This document shows, one piece after another, positions 1-9,237 of a stretch of DNA of 64,000 nucleotides. The notes below the pieces were generated by a model. The model was not told where the DNA came from and ran no database searches. It saw nothing but the letters and a program-made list of their open reading frames with translations. Position 1 is the first letter of the stretch. Each line of letters starts with the position of its first letter. The stretch is from Myxococcota bacterium. GTDB taxonomy: Bacteria; Myxococcota; XYA12-FULL-58-9; JALHOP01. Location of the stretch: contig JALHOP010000020.1 of NCBI GenBank assembly GCA_022842935.1, positions 1-64,000 on the forward strand, in the 5' to 3' direction. A program made the position numbers and the translations under genes.

Positions 1-1095
1 CTCGACGGGCCAGCCGTTTTCGGCGCGCAGCGGCTGGCCATCGGGGCCGAGGGCTTGCGGCGGCGGGCTGCCTGGACCCTGGTGCGGGCGCGGGCCGCCT
101 GGGCCGCCTGGGCGACCTCCAGGCCGACCACCGGGCCGCCCTCCCGGCCGCCCCCCTCCGGGACGGCCGCCAGCGGGGCGACCGCGACCGCCCCCCGGGC
201 CGCCTCGACCGCGATTACGGCGCTCCTCGAAGGCTTCACGGCGGCGATCCTCCTTCACGGCATCCATCGAGAAGGGACCCGAGAGATCGATGACGCCGTC
301 TTTGGTCTCGGCCGGCTTGTTGCCTCCAGGCCGACCAGCACCAGCACCAGCACCAGGACCACGGCCACCACCGCCGCCGGGCCCGCCGAAGCCGCGACCT
401 CCTCCTCCGCCGTCACGGCCACGTCCGCCGTCGCGACCGCCCGGTTTGCCACCGCGTCCGCCGCGGCGGTCGCTACGCGCGACCGGATCGATCTTGTAGT
501 CGACGATGTAAGCGAAGTCGCCTTCCTTCACGGCGTTGGCGGGCGCGTCTTTCTGCTCGATGACGCGCACGGCGCGCACGCGGTCGAGAACGCGACCCGA
601 GATGCGCACGGCGTCGAGTAGGATCTTCGCCTTCTTCTCGTCGTACGAGAACTTCTCCATCAGCTTGGCAATGAGCTCGGCGTCGGCTTTGGCCTTGGCG
701 GTGGCAGGATCTTCCGCCTCGGCTCCGCCGGAGCCAGACTCGGCGTGCGCTTGCTCGGCGCCGGCGGCTTCGGGGCTCTCCTGCTCCGCGCTCGGCGCGG
801 CCGCCACTGCCTCTTGCTGAGCTGCCTGAGCGTTCACTGCTTCGTCGGCAGGAGCCGCGCTGGGCGCGCCTTGCTCGCTCGGCTGGTCGGGGCCGGTCTC
901 GCCGGCCGCTGCCTCGGCGGCAGCGGTCTCGGTGTTGGCCGGCTGTTCGGCGCCGGGCTGTTCCGCGGCCTGCGCGCCATTTTTCGGGCGCCGGTCCTGC
1001 TTCTGCTTGCCCTTGCCTTTACCCGCCGTCGACGGCGGGATGAGCTCGCGAGCAGTGATGAGCTGGGTGACATTGAACTGGGTAACCGTGATCAT
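1..1095 (-). CDS. Ala/Glu-rich protein with conserved core and Gly/Arg-rich tail (3' end off window)
   Basis: The reading frame is open from an ATG at 1095 to the window edge, 365 codons without a stop, so the C-terminus is missing. An SD-like GAGGG precedes the ATG. Visible order: a short N-terminus beginning MITVTQFNVTQL; a Lys/Gln then Ala/Glu/Pro-rich low-complexity stretch (about 25-125); a better ordered segment (about 130-200) with mixed charged and hydrophobic residues (LIAKLMEKFSYDEKKAKILL, then FAYIVDYKID); then a tail of Gly-Gly-Arg and Pro-Gly-Gly repeats. Such Gly/Arg-rich tails are common in RNA-binding proteins, so nucleic-acid or ribonucleoprotein binding is a reasonable inference, but no recognised domain is visible. 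It lies upstream-to-left of xthA on the same strand with a 42 bp gap. Confidence 0.7.
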   Translation of the reverse strand, partial: MITVTQFNVTQLITARELIPPSTAGKGKGKQKQDRRPKNGAQAAEQPGAEQPANTETAAAEAAAGETGPDQPSEQGAPSAAPADEAVNAQAAQQEAVAAAPSAEQESPEAAGAEQAHAESGSGGAEAEDPATAKAKADAELIAKLMEKFSYDEKKAKILLDAVRISGRVLDRVRAVRVIEQKDAPANAVKEGDFAYIVDYKIDPVARSDRRGGRGGKPGGRDGGRGRDGGGGGRGFGGPGGGGGRGPGAGAGAGRPGGNKPAETKDGVIDLSGPFSMDAVKEDRRREAFEERRNRGRGGPGGGRGRPAGGRPGGGRPGGRPGGRPGGRPGGPGGPRPHQGPGSPPPQALGPDGQPLRAENGWPVE

Positions 1096-1137
1096 GCGCG
1101 CCCTCGTATCACAAGGCGCGTAGAGGTCTAGACCCTC

Positions 1138-1911
1138 CTAGACATCAAGCTCGGTCCAGGCTGGCGCATGGTCACTTGCGTTTGGCTGGCCGCGCACCTC
1201 GCGGTCGACCCCAGCGGCCAATAGCCGCGGCAAAAGTGCAGGACAAACCAGGAGATGGTCGATCCGCAGGCCGGCGTCCCGTCCCCAGCGGTTTCGTTCG
1301 TAGTGCCAGAACGTGTACATGCGTTGGCCGGGATTCAGGTCCGCCACAGCGTCTGTCCAGCCTTGCCGCAACAGGCGCGCATAGGCCTTACGTGGCGCTG
1401 GTTGCACCAACGCGTTGTCGAGATACGCATGCAGCGAATAGATGTCGAAGTCAGTCGGAACGACGTTGTAGTCCCCAGCGAGGACCGCCGGGATCGCTTG
1501 CCGAACGAGCTCCTCCGCGTGGGCGTTGAAGTGCTCGAACCAACGTAGCTTGGAGTCGAACTTCGGCCCCGGCTGGGGATTGCCGTTCGGGAGGTAGAGG
1601 CATCCTACGAGCAGGCCGCTCACCGCGGCTTCGATGTAACGGGCTTCGTTGTCATCTTCGTTGCCAGGGAGACTTCGGCGCGTCTCGAGTGGCGTCCCTC
1701 CGCGCGACAGGATGGCGACTCCGTGATGAGGTCCCTGCGCCCTAAAGACCGCTCCGTAGCCCGCCTTCTCGAGTGCGTCCTTCGGAAACGCCGCGGCGGA
1801 GCACTTGATCTCTTGCAGGCAGACGATGTCCGGGCGCGTGCTCGCTAGCCACGCCAGAAGGTTCTTAAGGCGCTTATTGATGTCGTTGATGTTGAAGGTC
1901 GCGATCTTCAA
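1138..1911 (-). CDS. xthA: Exodeoxyribonuclease III (AP endonuclease family)
   Basis: A 257-residue protein of normal length for the EEP-fold exonuclease III/AP endonuclease family, which cleaves abasic sites and degrades 3' ends during base-excision repair. Visible motifs: KIATFNINDINKRL at the N-terminus, CLQEIKC with the metal-binding Glu at about 34, GDYNVVPTDFDIY in the centre, GLRIDHLL, and the C-terminal SDHAP carrying the catalytic Asp-His pair. The start is TTG at 1911, overlapping the TGA of the upstream gene (TTGA), so translational coupling to panE is likely. Confidence 0.93.
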   Translation of the reverse strand: MKIATFNINDINKRLKNLLAWLASTRPDIVCLQEIKCSAAAFPKDALEKAGYGAVFRAQGPHHGVAILSRGGTPLETRRSLPGNEDDNEARYIEAAVSGLLVGCLYLPNGNPQPGPKFDSKLRWFEHFNAHAEELVRQAIPAVLAGDYNVVPTDFDIYSLHAYLDNALVQPAPRKAYARLLRQGWTDAVADLNPGQRMYTFWHYERNRWGRDAGLRIDHLLVCPALLPRLLAAGVDREVRGQPNASDHAPAWTELDV

Positions 1912-2825
1912 CGCGTCCGGTGGGCCTCGTAGGCCTGCAGATGCGCGCTGACGATGCGCAGAATGGGAGTCGAAATCCCTAGCGCGTTGGCGCGCACCAG
2001 CATGTCGTCAATCACATGGGCGTGTTCGGTGGGCGCACCCCGCAAGACATCGCGCAACATCGACGACGTCGCCGGCGAGCCCTTTTCTGTCATCGTACGC
2101 AGCGAGCGTCGCACGAAGTCCGCGCGGGGCGGGTGTCCCGAGGCGGTGGCCACCGCCGCGGTTTCGGCCATGAGCTCCGCCGCCAGGCGCTCGCCATCCC
2201 GCGTGGCCATGATGACGCCGATAGGCGCTCGCATGAGGCAGGTGAGGCCAGCGTAGGCGGCGATGAAGTAAAACTTCTCCCACATCTCCTGCAGGATGAC
2301 CTCGCTGTAGAGCGGCGTGAAGCCACCACGGGCGAGCACGACGTGTAGAGCTTGTGCGGCTTGGGCCTGGGTCGGCAGTCGTGGCCCGACCGCGAAGAAC
2401 GCTGGCGCGGATAGATGACGAATCGTCCCATCGGCCTCCATGGTGACTCCGATATGGCAAAGTCCACCCAAGACGCGGGGCTCGCCGAAGCGATGGTCGA
2501 GAGCCTCGAGATGACGCATGCCATTGAGTAGCGGCAGGACGAGCGTCGAGGGTCCAACGGCCGGCGCAACGGCACCGATGGCGTCCTCCAGGTCGTACGA
2601 CTTGCACGTGAGGATGACCGCGTCGTAGTTGCCCTCTGCGCGCGTGAGAGCTCTAGCGGAGAGGATGGCATTCCCAACCGGGCTCTCGATGACCAGACCG
2701 CGCTCGCGGAGCTGCTTGGCCCGTCCCTCACGCACGAGGAAGGTCACGTCGACGCCTGCCTCGAGAAGGCGGCCGCCAAAGTAGCCGCCGATAGCGCCAG
2801 CGCCAAGAACGAGGAGTCGCATCAT
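1908..2825 (-). CDS. panE: 2-dehydropantoate 2-reductase (ketopantoate reductase)
   Basis: About 305 residues, typical for PanE/ApbA, which reduces ketopantoate to pantoate with NADPH in coenzyme A synthesis. The N-terminal Rossmann motif LGAGAIGGYFGG is clear, followed by TCKSYDLEDAI and PLLNGMRHLEAL, the usual family signatures; the helical C-terminal domain contains EMWEKFYFIAAYAG. The frame can open at a TTG two codons earlier, but ATG at 2825 overlaps the upstream TGA (TGATG) and is preferred. Downstream xthA overlaps by 4 nt. The family also includes other 2-ketoacid reductases, so exact substrate is inferred. Confidence 0.9.
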   Translation of the reverse strand: MMRLLVLGAGAIGGYFGGRLLEAGVDVTFLVREGRAKQLRERGLVIESPVGNAILSARALTRAEGNYDAVILTCKSYDLEDAIGAVAPAVGPSTLVLPLLNGMRHLEALDHRFGEPRVLGGLCHIGVTMEADGTIRHLSAPAFFAVGPRLPTQAQAAQALHVVLARGGFTPLYSEVILQEMWEKFYFIAAYAGLTCLMRAPIGVIMATRDGERLAAELMAETAAVATASGHPPRADFVRRSLRTMTEKGSPATSSMLRDVLRGAPTEHAHVIDDMLVRANALGISTPILRIVSAHLQAYEAHRTR

Positions 2826-3367
2826 CAATAGGGGCGTTGGCCCACGAAGTTACCCGGCGGGTCGTAGTTGCATACCCAGTTGTTCCAGGGATTGTCGTTA
2901 CCGAAGGGGGAGTTACTCGTACAACGCGCCCGGCCACAACCGACGCGTCGTGTGTCGCTCCAGACGATCTGTGTGTAGTGGCCACATTGCTCGCGGGGCG
3001 CGCAGCTATTGGCCGCATAGTCGTAGAACGCAATCTCGGACGCCCACGAAGCCACCACCTCCGCCGGGCTCGCCGTCTGGCCTGATTCAACGTAGAGGTT
3101 TTCGCCCAGGTCGCCATCCGAATGCTCGAAACGACAGCGCTCGGCATAGCTTTGAGCGACATCCGCTATGGTGGACGACCACGCGAGCGGCGTCAGAGGC
3201 GACCCGGGCGAGGGCAGGGCATTCGCGCGAGCTTGGTTGTGGGCCGCGACCATGCCGCGCATCTCGGCGGGTTCTTCACTGTCGCCGTAATCTCCCCCGT
3301 CGAATGCGGGAGTCGTGCAAGCGGCAAGCAGCGCAAGGCTCAAGGCAATGGGTCTATCGAGGCGCAT
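2825..3367 (-). CDS. CAP/SCP-domain lipoprotein (PR-1-like)
   Basis: A 180-residue protein starting with a lipoprotein signal peptide (LALLAAC lipobox, Cys at about 17). The rest is one CAP (cysteine-rich secretory / antigen 5 / PR-1) domain: AHNQARA, HSDGDLGENLY, CGHYTQIVW and the closing VCNYDPPGNF are the classic CAP signatures. Extra cysteines suggest disulfides, consistent with export. Bacterial CAP proteins are extracytoplasmic and mostly of unknown biochemical role. It abuts panE by TGATG, but functional linkage with pantothenate synthesis is unlikely. Confidence 0.9.
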   Translation of the reverse strand: MRLDRPIALSLALLAACTTPAFDGGDYGDSEEPAEMRGMVAAHNQARANALPSPGSPLTPLAWSSTIADVAQSYAERCRFEHSDGDLGENLYVESGQTASPAEVVASWASEIAFYDYAANSCAPREQCGHYTQIVWSDTRRVGCGRARCTSNSPFGNDNPWNNWVCNYDPPGNFVGQRPY

Positions 3368-3376
3368 GAAACAAGC

Positions 3377-6300
3377 CTACTGCGCTCGGCTCAATCGCAC
3401 CAGAACACCAGCGCAGGCATCGGCCGCGAGAATGGTGGATCCGTCTTCCGCGAGTGCTGCGATGCAGGCCGTGATGCTTTCGGGCGGAGCGCTTCGATCG
3501 GCGCCGTAGATGAGGGCAGGCAGCCCGCCGGTCGGTGATTGGTCTCCGTCTCCACCGAGGACGAGCACATAGGCCCCCGCTGCGATCCAGAGGTTGCTAC
3601 GGCTGTCGACCATCAAACCGCGGACGTCGGTGATGTCGACGCGCGTACCGTCGTCGCCGAGCACGCGGACGGGGTCGCCGTAGTCGAAGACAGTCGTGAT
3701 GACGTTGTCGTTCCCGACGCGACGGATGCGACGGTTTCCGGAGTCGGCGATATAGAGCGCTCCGTCGCCCGCGACAGCGAGTCGGCGCGGGTTCGACAGC
3801 CTTGCCTGGACGGCCGGGCCGTCGTCGCCGCTGTCACCTTCGAAGGCCGGTGTCCCCGCCACGGTGGTGACCGTGTGCGCTGGGTCGTCCACCGCGATCG
3901 CACGGACCACCTGGTTCGAGGTGTCGGCGACATACAAGCGGCGTGCGGCCGGATCGAAGGCAAGGCCGGCGGGATGGCTAAAGCGCGCGATGACGCCGGG
4001 ACCGTCGACGAAGCCGTAGTCGAGGCGCCCTGCATAAAGAACGTTGGTCCATTCCGCAGGCTCGGCGCTGGTCGCGTCGATGGCGCGGATGAGGTTGTTG
4101 GTCTCGTCGCTTACGAAAAAGTCTCGCCCCGTCGCGTCAAACGCAATCCCGGCGGCGTTGCCGAAGAGCTCGCTATAGCGGGCGTTTACAGGCGTACTGC
4201 TCGACGCCGTACCGCCTTGGTAGCCTGCAACAACAGCCACGCGCTGGTCCGCAAAGCTGGCCCGACGGACGCGTCCCATGCTGCCGCTGGCGACCAACAA
4301 TGCGCCGTCCAGTATCGTGGCCTCGACCGCGTTGCCGAGCGTTGCAAGCTCGAACGAGCCCGTGGTGCCGAGATCGGCGCCTACGATCGTCGTGATGATG
4401 CTCGAGCTCGCGTCGATGCGCCGAACCCTTCCACTGCGACCACCGAACGTCGCGACGTAGGTGTTGCCATGCGGGTCGTGCGAAACGTTCTGGACCGAAT
4501 TGAACGTCGCGCTGGTGAACGGACCGAGGTCGCCAGCGTCGTGATCGAGATTGTCGTTGAATGTCTGCGGAGCAGGGAAGTAGTTGGTTAGGGCACCCGC
4601 TGCGGTCCGCCGCAGCGTTGCGATGCGCGCGTAGTCGCGGATGTAAAGTGTTCCGTCGCTCGCGTAGCGCACACTGAACGGAATGACGAACGGCAGAGCC
4701 GGTGGAGTGCCGAGGCCCTGCACCCATTCCCCGCACCCGCCCTGCGGGGTACTTCCGTCGGGCTCGGTCGGCGGGCGTGTACAGTCACTGTTGGTACCGG
4801 TCACGAGCGTGGTCATGTTGCCCGCCGCGACGCGGCGTACCTTGCAGTTGTCGAGGTCCGCGATGACGAAGTTGCTGTCGTTCATGGGATCGACCGCAAC
4901 GTCACTGGGACATGCCAATAGGCGTGTCGTCGCCGAGCCGTTTTCGGTGCCCAGACCCCAGTCGCCGGTTCCGGCGACCGACGTCACGGCGCTTGGCGTG
5001 GTGCAAGCGTTGGTCACGAGGCCAATCGTGTTACCGTTCGTCAGGTAGAGCTTGCAGCCAGCCGAGACGTCGATGCCCGTCACACCGACTCCGGTGGCGA
5101 CGTTGCGTATGATGCCGTCAGCGTCGATGCGCCGTACGCGCGAGATAACACTCTCGGCGATGAACACCTGACCGCTATCGAGGACTGCGATGTCACTGAT
5201 GAAGCCGAGAAACGCCTGCACAGCGGGGCCGTCGGTGCCGCAGCTCCCTGCGTCACAGGCAAACCCATCCGAGCCGACGCCGATGCCGGCGATGTGGTCG
5301 ATGAGCCCGGTCACCGCGTCGACACGAAAGATGAAGCCGGAGACCAAGACGTAGAGGTTGCCCGCACTGTCGGCCGCCGTCATGCTCACCGCGAGGTTCG
5401 CCCCGATGGCCTCGCGTCCCTCGGGGTTGGTGAGTGGGGTGCGATTGCCGATCTCCGTCGTGACTGTGTCGCCGTCGATGACGCGGACGATGCGGTTGAG
5501 CTCGTCGATGAGGTGTAAGCGGCCGGTCGGGTCGAAGCTCAGGGCTTCGAGACGAAAGAACTGCGTCGTAAGCCTGGGGCCATCCGCGCTCAGGCAGTTG
5601 CCGTCTACGAAACAGCTCACGGTTTGCCCTGCGTGGGTTGCGATCGTTCCGTTGCGCAAGACGCGCACGCGTCCCCCCGCCTCGGAGTCTGCGATGTAGA
5701 GGGCACCGTCGGTGCCTGCAACGATGCCGGCGGGTGAGTTGAGCCGTGCCTCGATTCCAGGGGCCCCATCGCCACACGCTTGCGGGAATGGGTCGGTTGC
5801 GCACAACGCACCGGTGCCAACCACTGTTTGCAGGTTGCCGGTGACCGGGTCGACACGACGCACGCGGTGCATTGCGGCGTCGGAGTAGTAGAGCGCTCCG
5901 TCCGGGTCGACGGCCACGTGGGAGATACGCATCACCGGCGCATCCGTAGCAGGGGCACCATCACCACAAGCGGCGGAGACCTGGCCTATGCCATCGCGCG
6001 GACAGTCGGGACAACTCCCGCCCAGGCAGTCTCGACCATCACCAACCACGTGATAGACGTAGCCCCCCGCAACAACGCGAACGGTGCGACCATCGACGAA
6101 GTAGAGGCGCTGGCTGGGTTCGTCCCAGGCCAGCGCGCCTGGGCCTAAGAGTGCAGCGTATGCCGCGAGGCCGTCGTTGCCGCAGGTTGGATCGCTTGCG
6201 ACATTGCAGCGCGGCCCACTCCCCGCGAAGACTTCGAAGTCGCCGTTGGGGCGGATGCGGTAGATCCGCGCCCTCGCGGCCGAGCTCTCCGAGAAGAACA

Positions 6301-7039
6301 ACGTGCCGTCGGCGGCGGCTGCGACTCCGGAGGTGCTCGCCAAGGAGAGCTGCGTTGGGGCGATGCCGGGGTAGAAGGCGCCGGCGCGTGTGTCGCCGGT
6401 GCCCGCGATTGCGGTGATGAGAGAGGTGGCGACATCGCGCTTGTAGATGACGCGCCGATCAGCGTCGGCGAAGTAGAGATTGCCAGCACCATCGTGTGCG
6501 AGGCCCACGGGCCGGCTGAGACCAAGTGACAGAGGACTGCCTGGAAGCTCGTTGGCCTCAACTACGAGCGTCGCATCCCACACCGCCAGAGCGCACTGGT
6601 GGCAACCGTCGTTTGGGTCGTCGTTGCCGTCGTCGCACTCCTCGACGCCCGCGTTCACGAAGCGGTCGCCGCAGACGTTGAGTGCGCACGTGTTGGTGCA
6701 TGCGTCCGCGTTGTTGCTATTCCCGTCGTCGCAGGGCTCAACGCCCGGGTCGAGGAACCCGTCGCCGCAGATGTTGAGGCATAGACCGCCCCGGCAAGTC
6801 CCCTGTCCACCGCTCCCGCGGTCGCAGACGTTGCCGTCAGCAGCAGGGACGAACCGCCCACCGACGTCGGCGACGCAAGCCGTTCCTGGAGTAACGCAGC
6901 GGTTGAGTCCGCTTACACAGACGAGACCGCTGGGGCACTCCGACCTTTCGCCGCAGGTCACGATGACGTTGGTTGGCAAGCCGAGGTTGGTCCCGCACGC
7001 CGTGGCGGCGAGGAAGAGGAACGAGCCGAGACGGCGCAT
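3377..7039 (-). CDS. Large Cys-rich / NHL-type propeller lipoprotein
   Basis: A 1220-residue exported lipoprotein. The frame opens upstream, but the ATG at 7039 has an SD (AAGAGG) and begins a signal peptide with lipobox AATAC (Cys about 15). Domains: Cys-rich segment (about 25-85) with CPSGLVCVSGLNRC; two Myxococcus-type disulfide repeats (about 90-150), CGDGFLDPGVEPCDDGN and CGDRFVNAGVEECDDGN; then about 1000 residues of repeated propeller-blade sequence of NHL type (GLAHDGAGNLYFADADRRVIYK, LYIADSGNRRIRRV, LYVADTSNQVVRAI, with TVAGT strands between). No C-terminal sorting signal is visible. Likely a surface or periplasmic scaffold for ligand binding; ligand unknown. Its downstream neighbour is the CAP lipoprotein (9 bp gap). 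Confidence 0.88.
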   Translation of the reverse strand: MRRLGSFLFLAATACGTNLGLPTNVIVTCGERSECPSGLVCVSGLNRCVTPGTACVADVGGRFVPAADGNVCDRGSGGQGTCRGGLCLNICGDGFLDPGVEPCDDGNSNNADACTNTCALNVCGDRFVNAGVEECDDGNDDPNDGCHQCALAVWDATLVVEANELPGSPLSLGLSRPVGLAHDGAGNLYFADADRRVIYKRDVATSLITAIAGTGDTRAGAFYPGIAPTQLSLASTSGVAAAADGTLFFSESSAARARIYRIRPNGDFEVFAGSGPRCNVASDPTCGNDGLAAYAALLGPGALAWDEPSQRLYFVDGRTVRVVAGGYVYHVVGDGRDCLGGSCPDCPRDGIGQVSAACGDGAPATDAPVMRISHVAVDPDGALYYSDAAMHRVRRVDPVTGNLQTVVGTGALCATDPFPQACGDGAPGIEARLNSPAGIVAGTDGALYIADSEAGGRVRVLRNGTIATHAGQTVSCFVDGNCLSADGPRLTTQFFRLEALSFDPTGRLHLIDELNRIVRVIDGDTVTTEIGNRTPLTNPEGREAIGANLAVSMTAADSAGNLYVLVSGFIFRVDAVTGLIDHIAGIGVGSDGFACDAGSCGTDGPAVQAFLGFISDIAVLDSGQVFIAESVISRVRRIDADGIIRNVATGVGVTGIDVSAGCKLYLTNGNTIGLVTNACTTPSAVTSVAGTGDWGLGTENGSATTRLLACPSDVAVDPMNDSNFVIADLDNCKVRRVAAGNMTTLVTGTNSDCTRPPTEPDGSTPQGGCGEWVQGLGTPPALPFVIPFSVRYASDGTLYIRDYARIATLRRTAAGALTNYFPAPQTFNDNLDHDAGDLGPFTSATFNSVQNVSHDPHGNTYVATFGGRSGRVRRIDASSSIITTIVGADLGTTGSFELATLGNAVEATILDGALLVASGSMGRVRRASFADQRVAVVAGYQGGTASSSTPVNARYSELFGNAAGIAFDATGRDFFVSDETNNLIRAIDATSAEPAEWTNVLYAGRLDYGFVDGPGVIARFSHPAGLAFDPAARRLYVADTSNQVVRAIAVDDPAHTVTTVAGTPAFEGDSGDDGPAVQARLSNPRRLAVAGDGALYIADSGNRRIRRVGNDNVITTVFDYGDPVRVLGDDGTRVDITDVRGLMVDSRSNLWIAAGAYVLVLGGDGDQSPTGGLPALIYGADRSAPPESITACIAALAEDGSTILAADACAGVLVRLSRAQ

Positions 7040-7052
7040 GGGAACAACCTCT

Positions 7053-8363
7053 TTAGAGAACGACGATATCGTCAGGATCGATGACCACGTCGTCGCCGAC
7101 CAGATCACGCGATGCAGCGATGCGCTTGTCGCTCAGGTTGTCGAGGAACTTGTGTACCTCGGGAAAGTCGTTGAGCACCTTCTGGAAGTCGGCAGCCGGG
7201 AGCACGATGGCGCCGAGCGTATCGGTGGCGATGACGTCCGCCGTAGCGGGGCGGCGCTTGACGAGTGAGATCTCACCGAAGACGTCACCCGGCCCGAGCG
7301 TCGCGAGAAGTACCGCTTTGCCCGCTGCGTCGCGCGCTTGAACCTGTGCCTTGCCAGTTGCGATGACGTAAAGACCTTCACCTTGCTGACCAGCCGTGAT
7401 GACCTGGTCGCCAGGCTGGATGGTCGTGGTGCGGAAGCGCTGCAACAGCGACATGCGCGTCGGTTCGTCGAAGTGGCTGAAGACCGGCGAGGTGCGGAGG
7501 AGGTTCATGAGCAAACGACCGCGGCAATACGCGGCGAGCTCTTGCATGACCTTCGGCTGCGTCTGCGTCAGGGCGGCAACGTCGGAGCGGCTCAACTCGA
7601 AATACTCGACCGGCTCGGAGACCGTGACAGTCGCGCTGCGCGGCGCGCGGGTAATGAGCGCCATCTCGCCGATGACGGCGCCCGATTGAAGTTGCCCGAC
7701 TACGGTCTGGCCTTTCGAGACGGCGACATGGCCGCTGATGAGGATGATCAGCGAGTCCCCGATGGCCCCTTCCTCGAGGAGCTTCGTGCCCGGGGTCGCT
7801 CGCTTGTAGTGGAGCTGCTTGACGGTGGCCTTGAAGGCCTCAGCGTCGAGCTCGCCAAAGAGGGGTAGCGGCACCGGCTTTGCGGCGGGTCCTGCGGTTG
7901 GCATCTCGCAGCCGATTTCGGTCGCTTTCGCGACACGCTCCTCGACTGGCATGCGCAGCAGCTCCGCTGCGTTGGCGGCCCCTGCGTCCTTCTTTTTGGG
8001 AGGAAGCGGTGGCGGAACAGCGAGTGTTCCGGCCTTGGCGTGGGCCCCACGAACGTGCAGGCGGTCGAGCAGCGTGGTGAGCCCTTTCTCTCCGGGCGAT
8101 CGTGCTAGGCCTTGTTGAATGACCGCGATAGCGGGCAAAAGGTAGCCTTCGTGAACCAGACGCTCGGCCTGAACCCGCATGATCTTCAGAGCGCCGGCGG
8201 GACTACCCGCGTCACCGAGCGCCATTGCCAGAGACATGCGCGCGTTGCGATCGGCTGGCGCGGTGCTGACGAGCTCCGCGAGGTAGCAGATCGCCTCTTT
8301 GGGCTTGTTGTCCGTGATACAACGCTGTGCTTGGGCCCAGAGATCGGGCGAGCTTGTTGCCAT
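7053..8363 (-). CDS. Protein with TPR-like N-terminus and two cyclic-nucleotide-binding domains
   Basis: A 436-residue, apparently cytoplasmic protein. Residues 1-115 look like helical TPR repeats (AICYLAELVSTAPADRNARMSLAMALGDAG). A Pro/Lys linker (VPPPLPPKKK) follows. Two cNMP-binding domains occupy about 175-290 (GTKLLEEGAIGDSLIILISG, then GEMALITRAPRSATV) and about 300-425 (GDQVITAGQQGEGLYVIATG, then GDVFGEISLVKRRPATADV). Both phosphate-binding cassettes keep the Gly-Glu and Arg pattern, so both may bind cyclic nucleotide. There is no DNA-binding or kinase domain, so it is not a CRP-type regulator; it probably acts through protein contacts. It is 13 bp upstream of the NHL lipoprotein gene and probably cotranscribed. 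Confidence 0.88.
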   Translation of the reverse strand: MATSSPDLWAQAQRCITDNKPKEAICYLAELVSTAPADRNARMSLAMALGDAGSPAGALKIMRVQAERLVHEGYLLPAIAVIQQGLARSPGEKGLTTLLDRLHVRGAHAKAGTLAVPPPLPPKKKDAGAANAAELLRMPVEERVAKATEIGCEMPTAGPAAKPVPLPLFGELDAEAFKATVKQLHYKRATPGTKLLEEGAIGDSLIILISGHVAVSKGQTVVGQLQSGAVIGEMALITRAPRSATVTVSEPVEYFELSRSDVAALTQTQPKVMQELAAYCRGRLLMNLLRTSPVFSHFDEPTRMSLLQRFRTTTIQPGDQVITAGQQGEGLYVIATGKAQVQARDAAGKAVLLATLGPGDVFGEISLVKRRPATADVIATDTLGAIVLPAADFQKVLNDFPEVHKFLDNLSDKRIAASRDLVGDDVVIDPDDIVVL

Positions 8364-8478
8364 TCTCCAAGGCTCTCCGGGATGCTGGGTGGCGTCAAGT
8401 CGGAGTTGTAACGCTTACGCGCCGCCCTGACGCGGGCCGAAGGCGCGAACCTGCATGCTTCCATCGGGGTCACGCTCT

Positions 8479-9237
8479 TCAGGTAAAAGCGTCGTAGGCG
8501 GTCTTCACGATCAAGGCGGTCACCACGACGATGAAAACACGCCGAATGAGCTCGCTGCCGTAACGCACCGCCAGATGTGAGCCGACGATCGACCCTACGA
8601 TGTTGGTCAGGGCGATGACGACGCTGATGTGCCACCAGACCTGCCCTCCGAGCGCAAGGAGCAGGATGGCCGCTGCGTTGGTTGCGAGATTCACCAGCTT
8701 ACTCGAGGCGTTGGCGTGCAAGAAGTCGTAGCCGAAGCCGCGCACGAACAAGAGCAAAAGGAACGAGCCAGCGCCTGGGCCGAAGAAACCATCGTACATG
8801 CCGATGATGGCACCTCCGCCGATGCCGAGGAGTCGCTCGTGATGGCCAAGCTGGCGCGGCGCGTGGACGAGGCCAAGCGACTTGTTCAGGATCATGTAGA
8901 GCAGCAAGGCAAGCAGCACGAAGGGTAGTGCGCGGCGAAGAGGCTCGGCCGGGACTTCCTTGAGGAGCTGCGCGCCCGCAATGGCGAACAGGAAGGCGGA
9001 GACCATCGTCGGAAGCGTCGAGGACCAGTAGACCCGCACCTGTCGGACATAGCGGTATGCCGCCGCGCCCGTGCCGAAGATGACCCCTGCCTTATTGGTC
9101 CCGACGAGCGCCGCCGGCGCCGCGTCAGGATAGAGGCTAAAGAGCGTTGGCACCGTGACCAGGCCACCCCCACCTGCCACAGCGTCAATAAGGCCGGCGA
9201 AGAACGAAGCGACCGCGAGCAGGGCGAGGGTCAACAT
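8479..9237 (-). CDS. TSUP (TauE/SafE, YfcA-type) membrane transporter
   Basis: A 252-residue polytopic membrane protein with about eight hydrophobic segments. The N-terminal FFAGLIDAVAGGGGLVTVPTLF is the signature of the TSUP family (UPF0721), with the second-half motif GMYDGFFGPGAGSFLLLLFVRGFGYDFLHANASSK also typical of YfcA-like members. The family exports sulfite, sulfoacetate or related organic anions; substrate cannot be read from sequence. The ATG directly abuts the stop of the upstream acyltransferase gene (TAGATG), so the pair is one operon. Confidence 0.9.
   Translation of the reverse strand: MLTLALLAVASFFAGLIDAVAGGGGLVTVPTLFSLYPDAAPAALVGTNKAGVIFGTGAAAYRYVRQVRVYWSSTLPTMVSAFLFAIAGAQLLKEVPAEPLRRALPFVLLALLLYMILNKSLGLVHAPRQLGHHERLLGIGGGAIIGMYDGFFGPGAGSFLLLLFVRGFGYDFLHANASSKLVNLATNAAAILLLALGGQVWWHISVVIALTNIVGSIVGSHLAVRYGSELIRRVFIVVVTALIVKTAYDAFT

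Noticed and set aside
3539-4591. A 350-codon plus-strand frame inside the NHL lipoprotein gene
   Set aside because: High GC gives long antisense frames. The minus strand encodes clear NHL-type blades here; the plus-strand translation has no family features and no SD.
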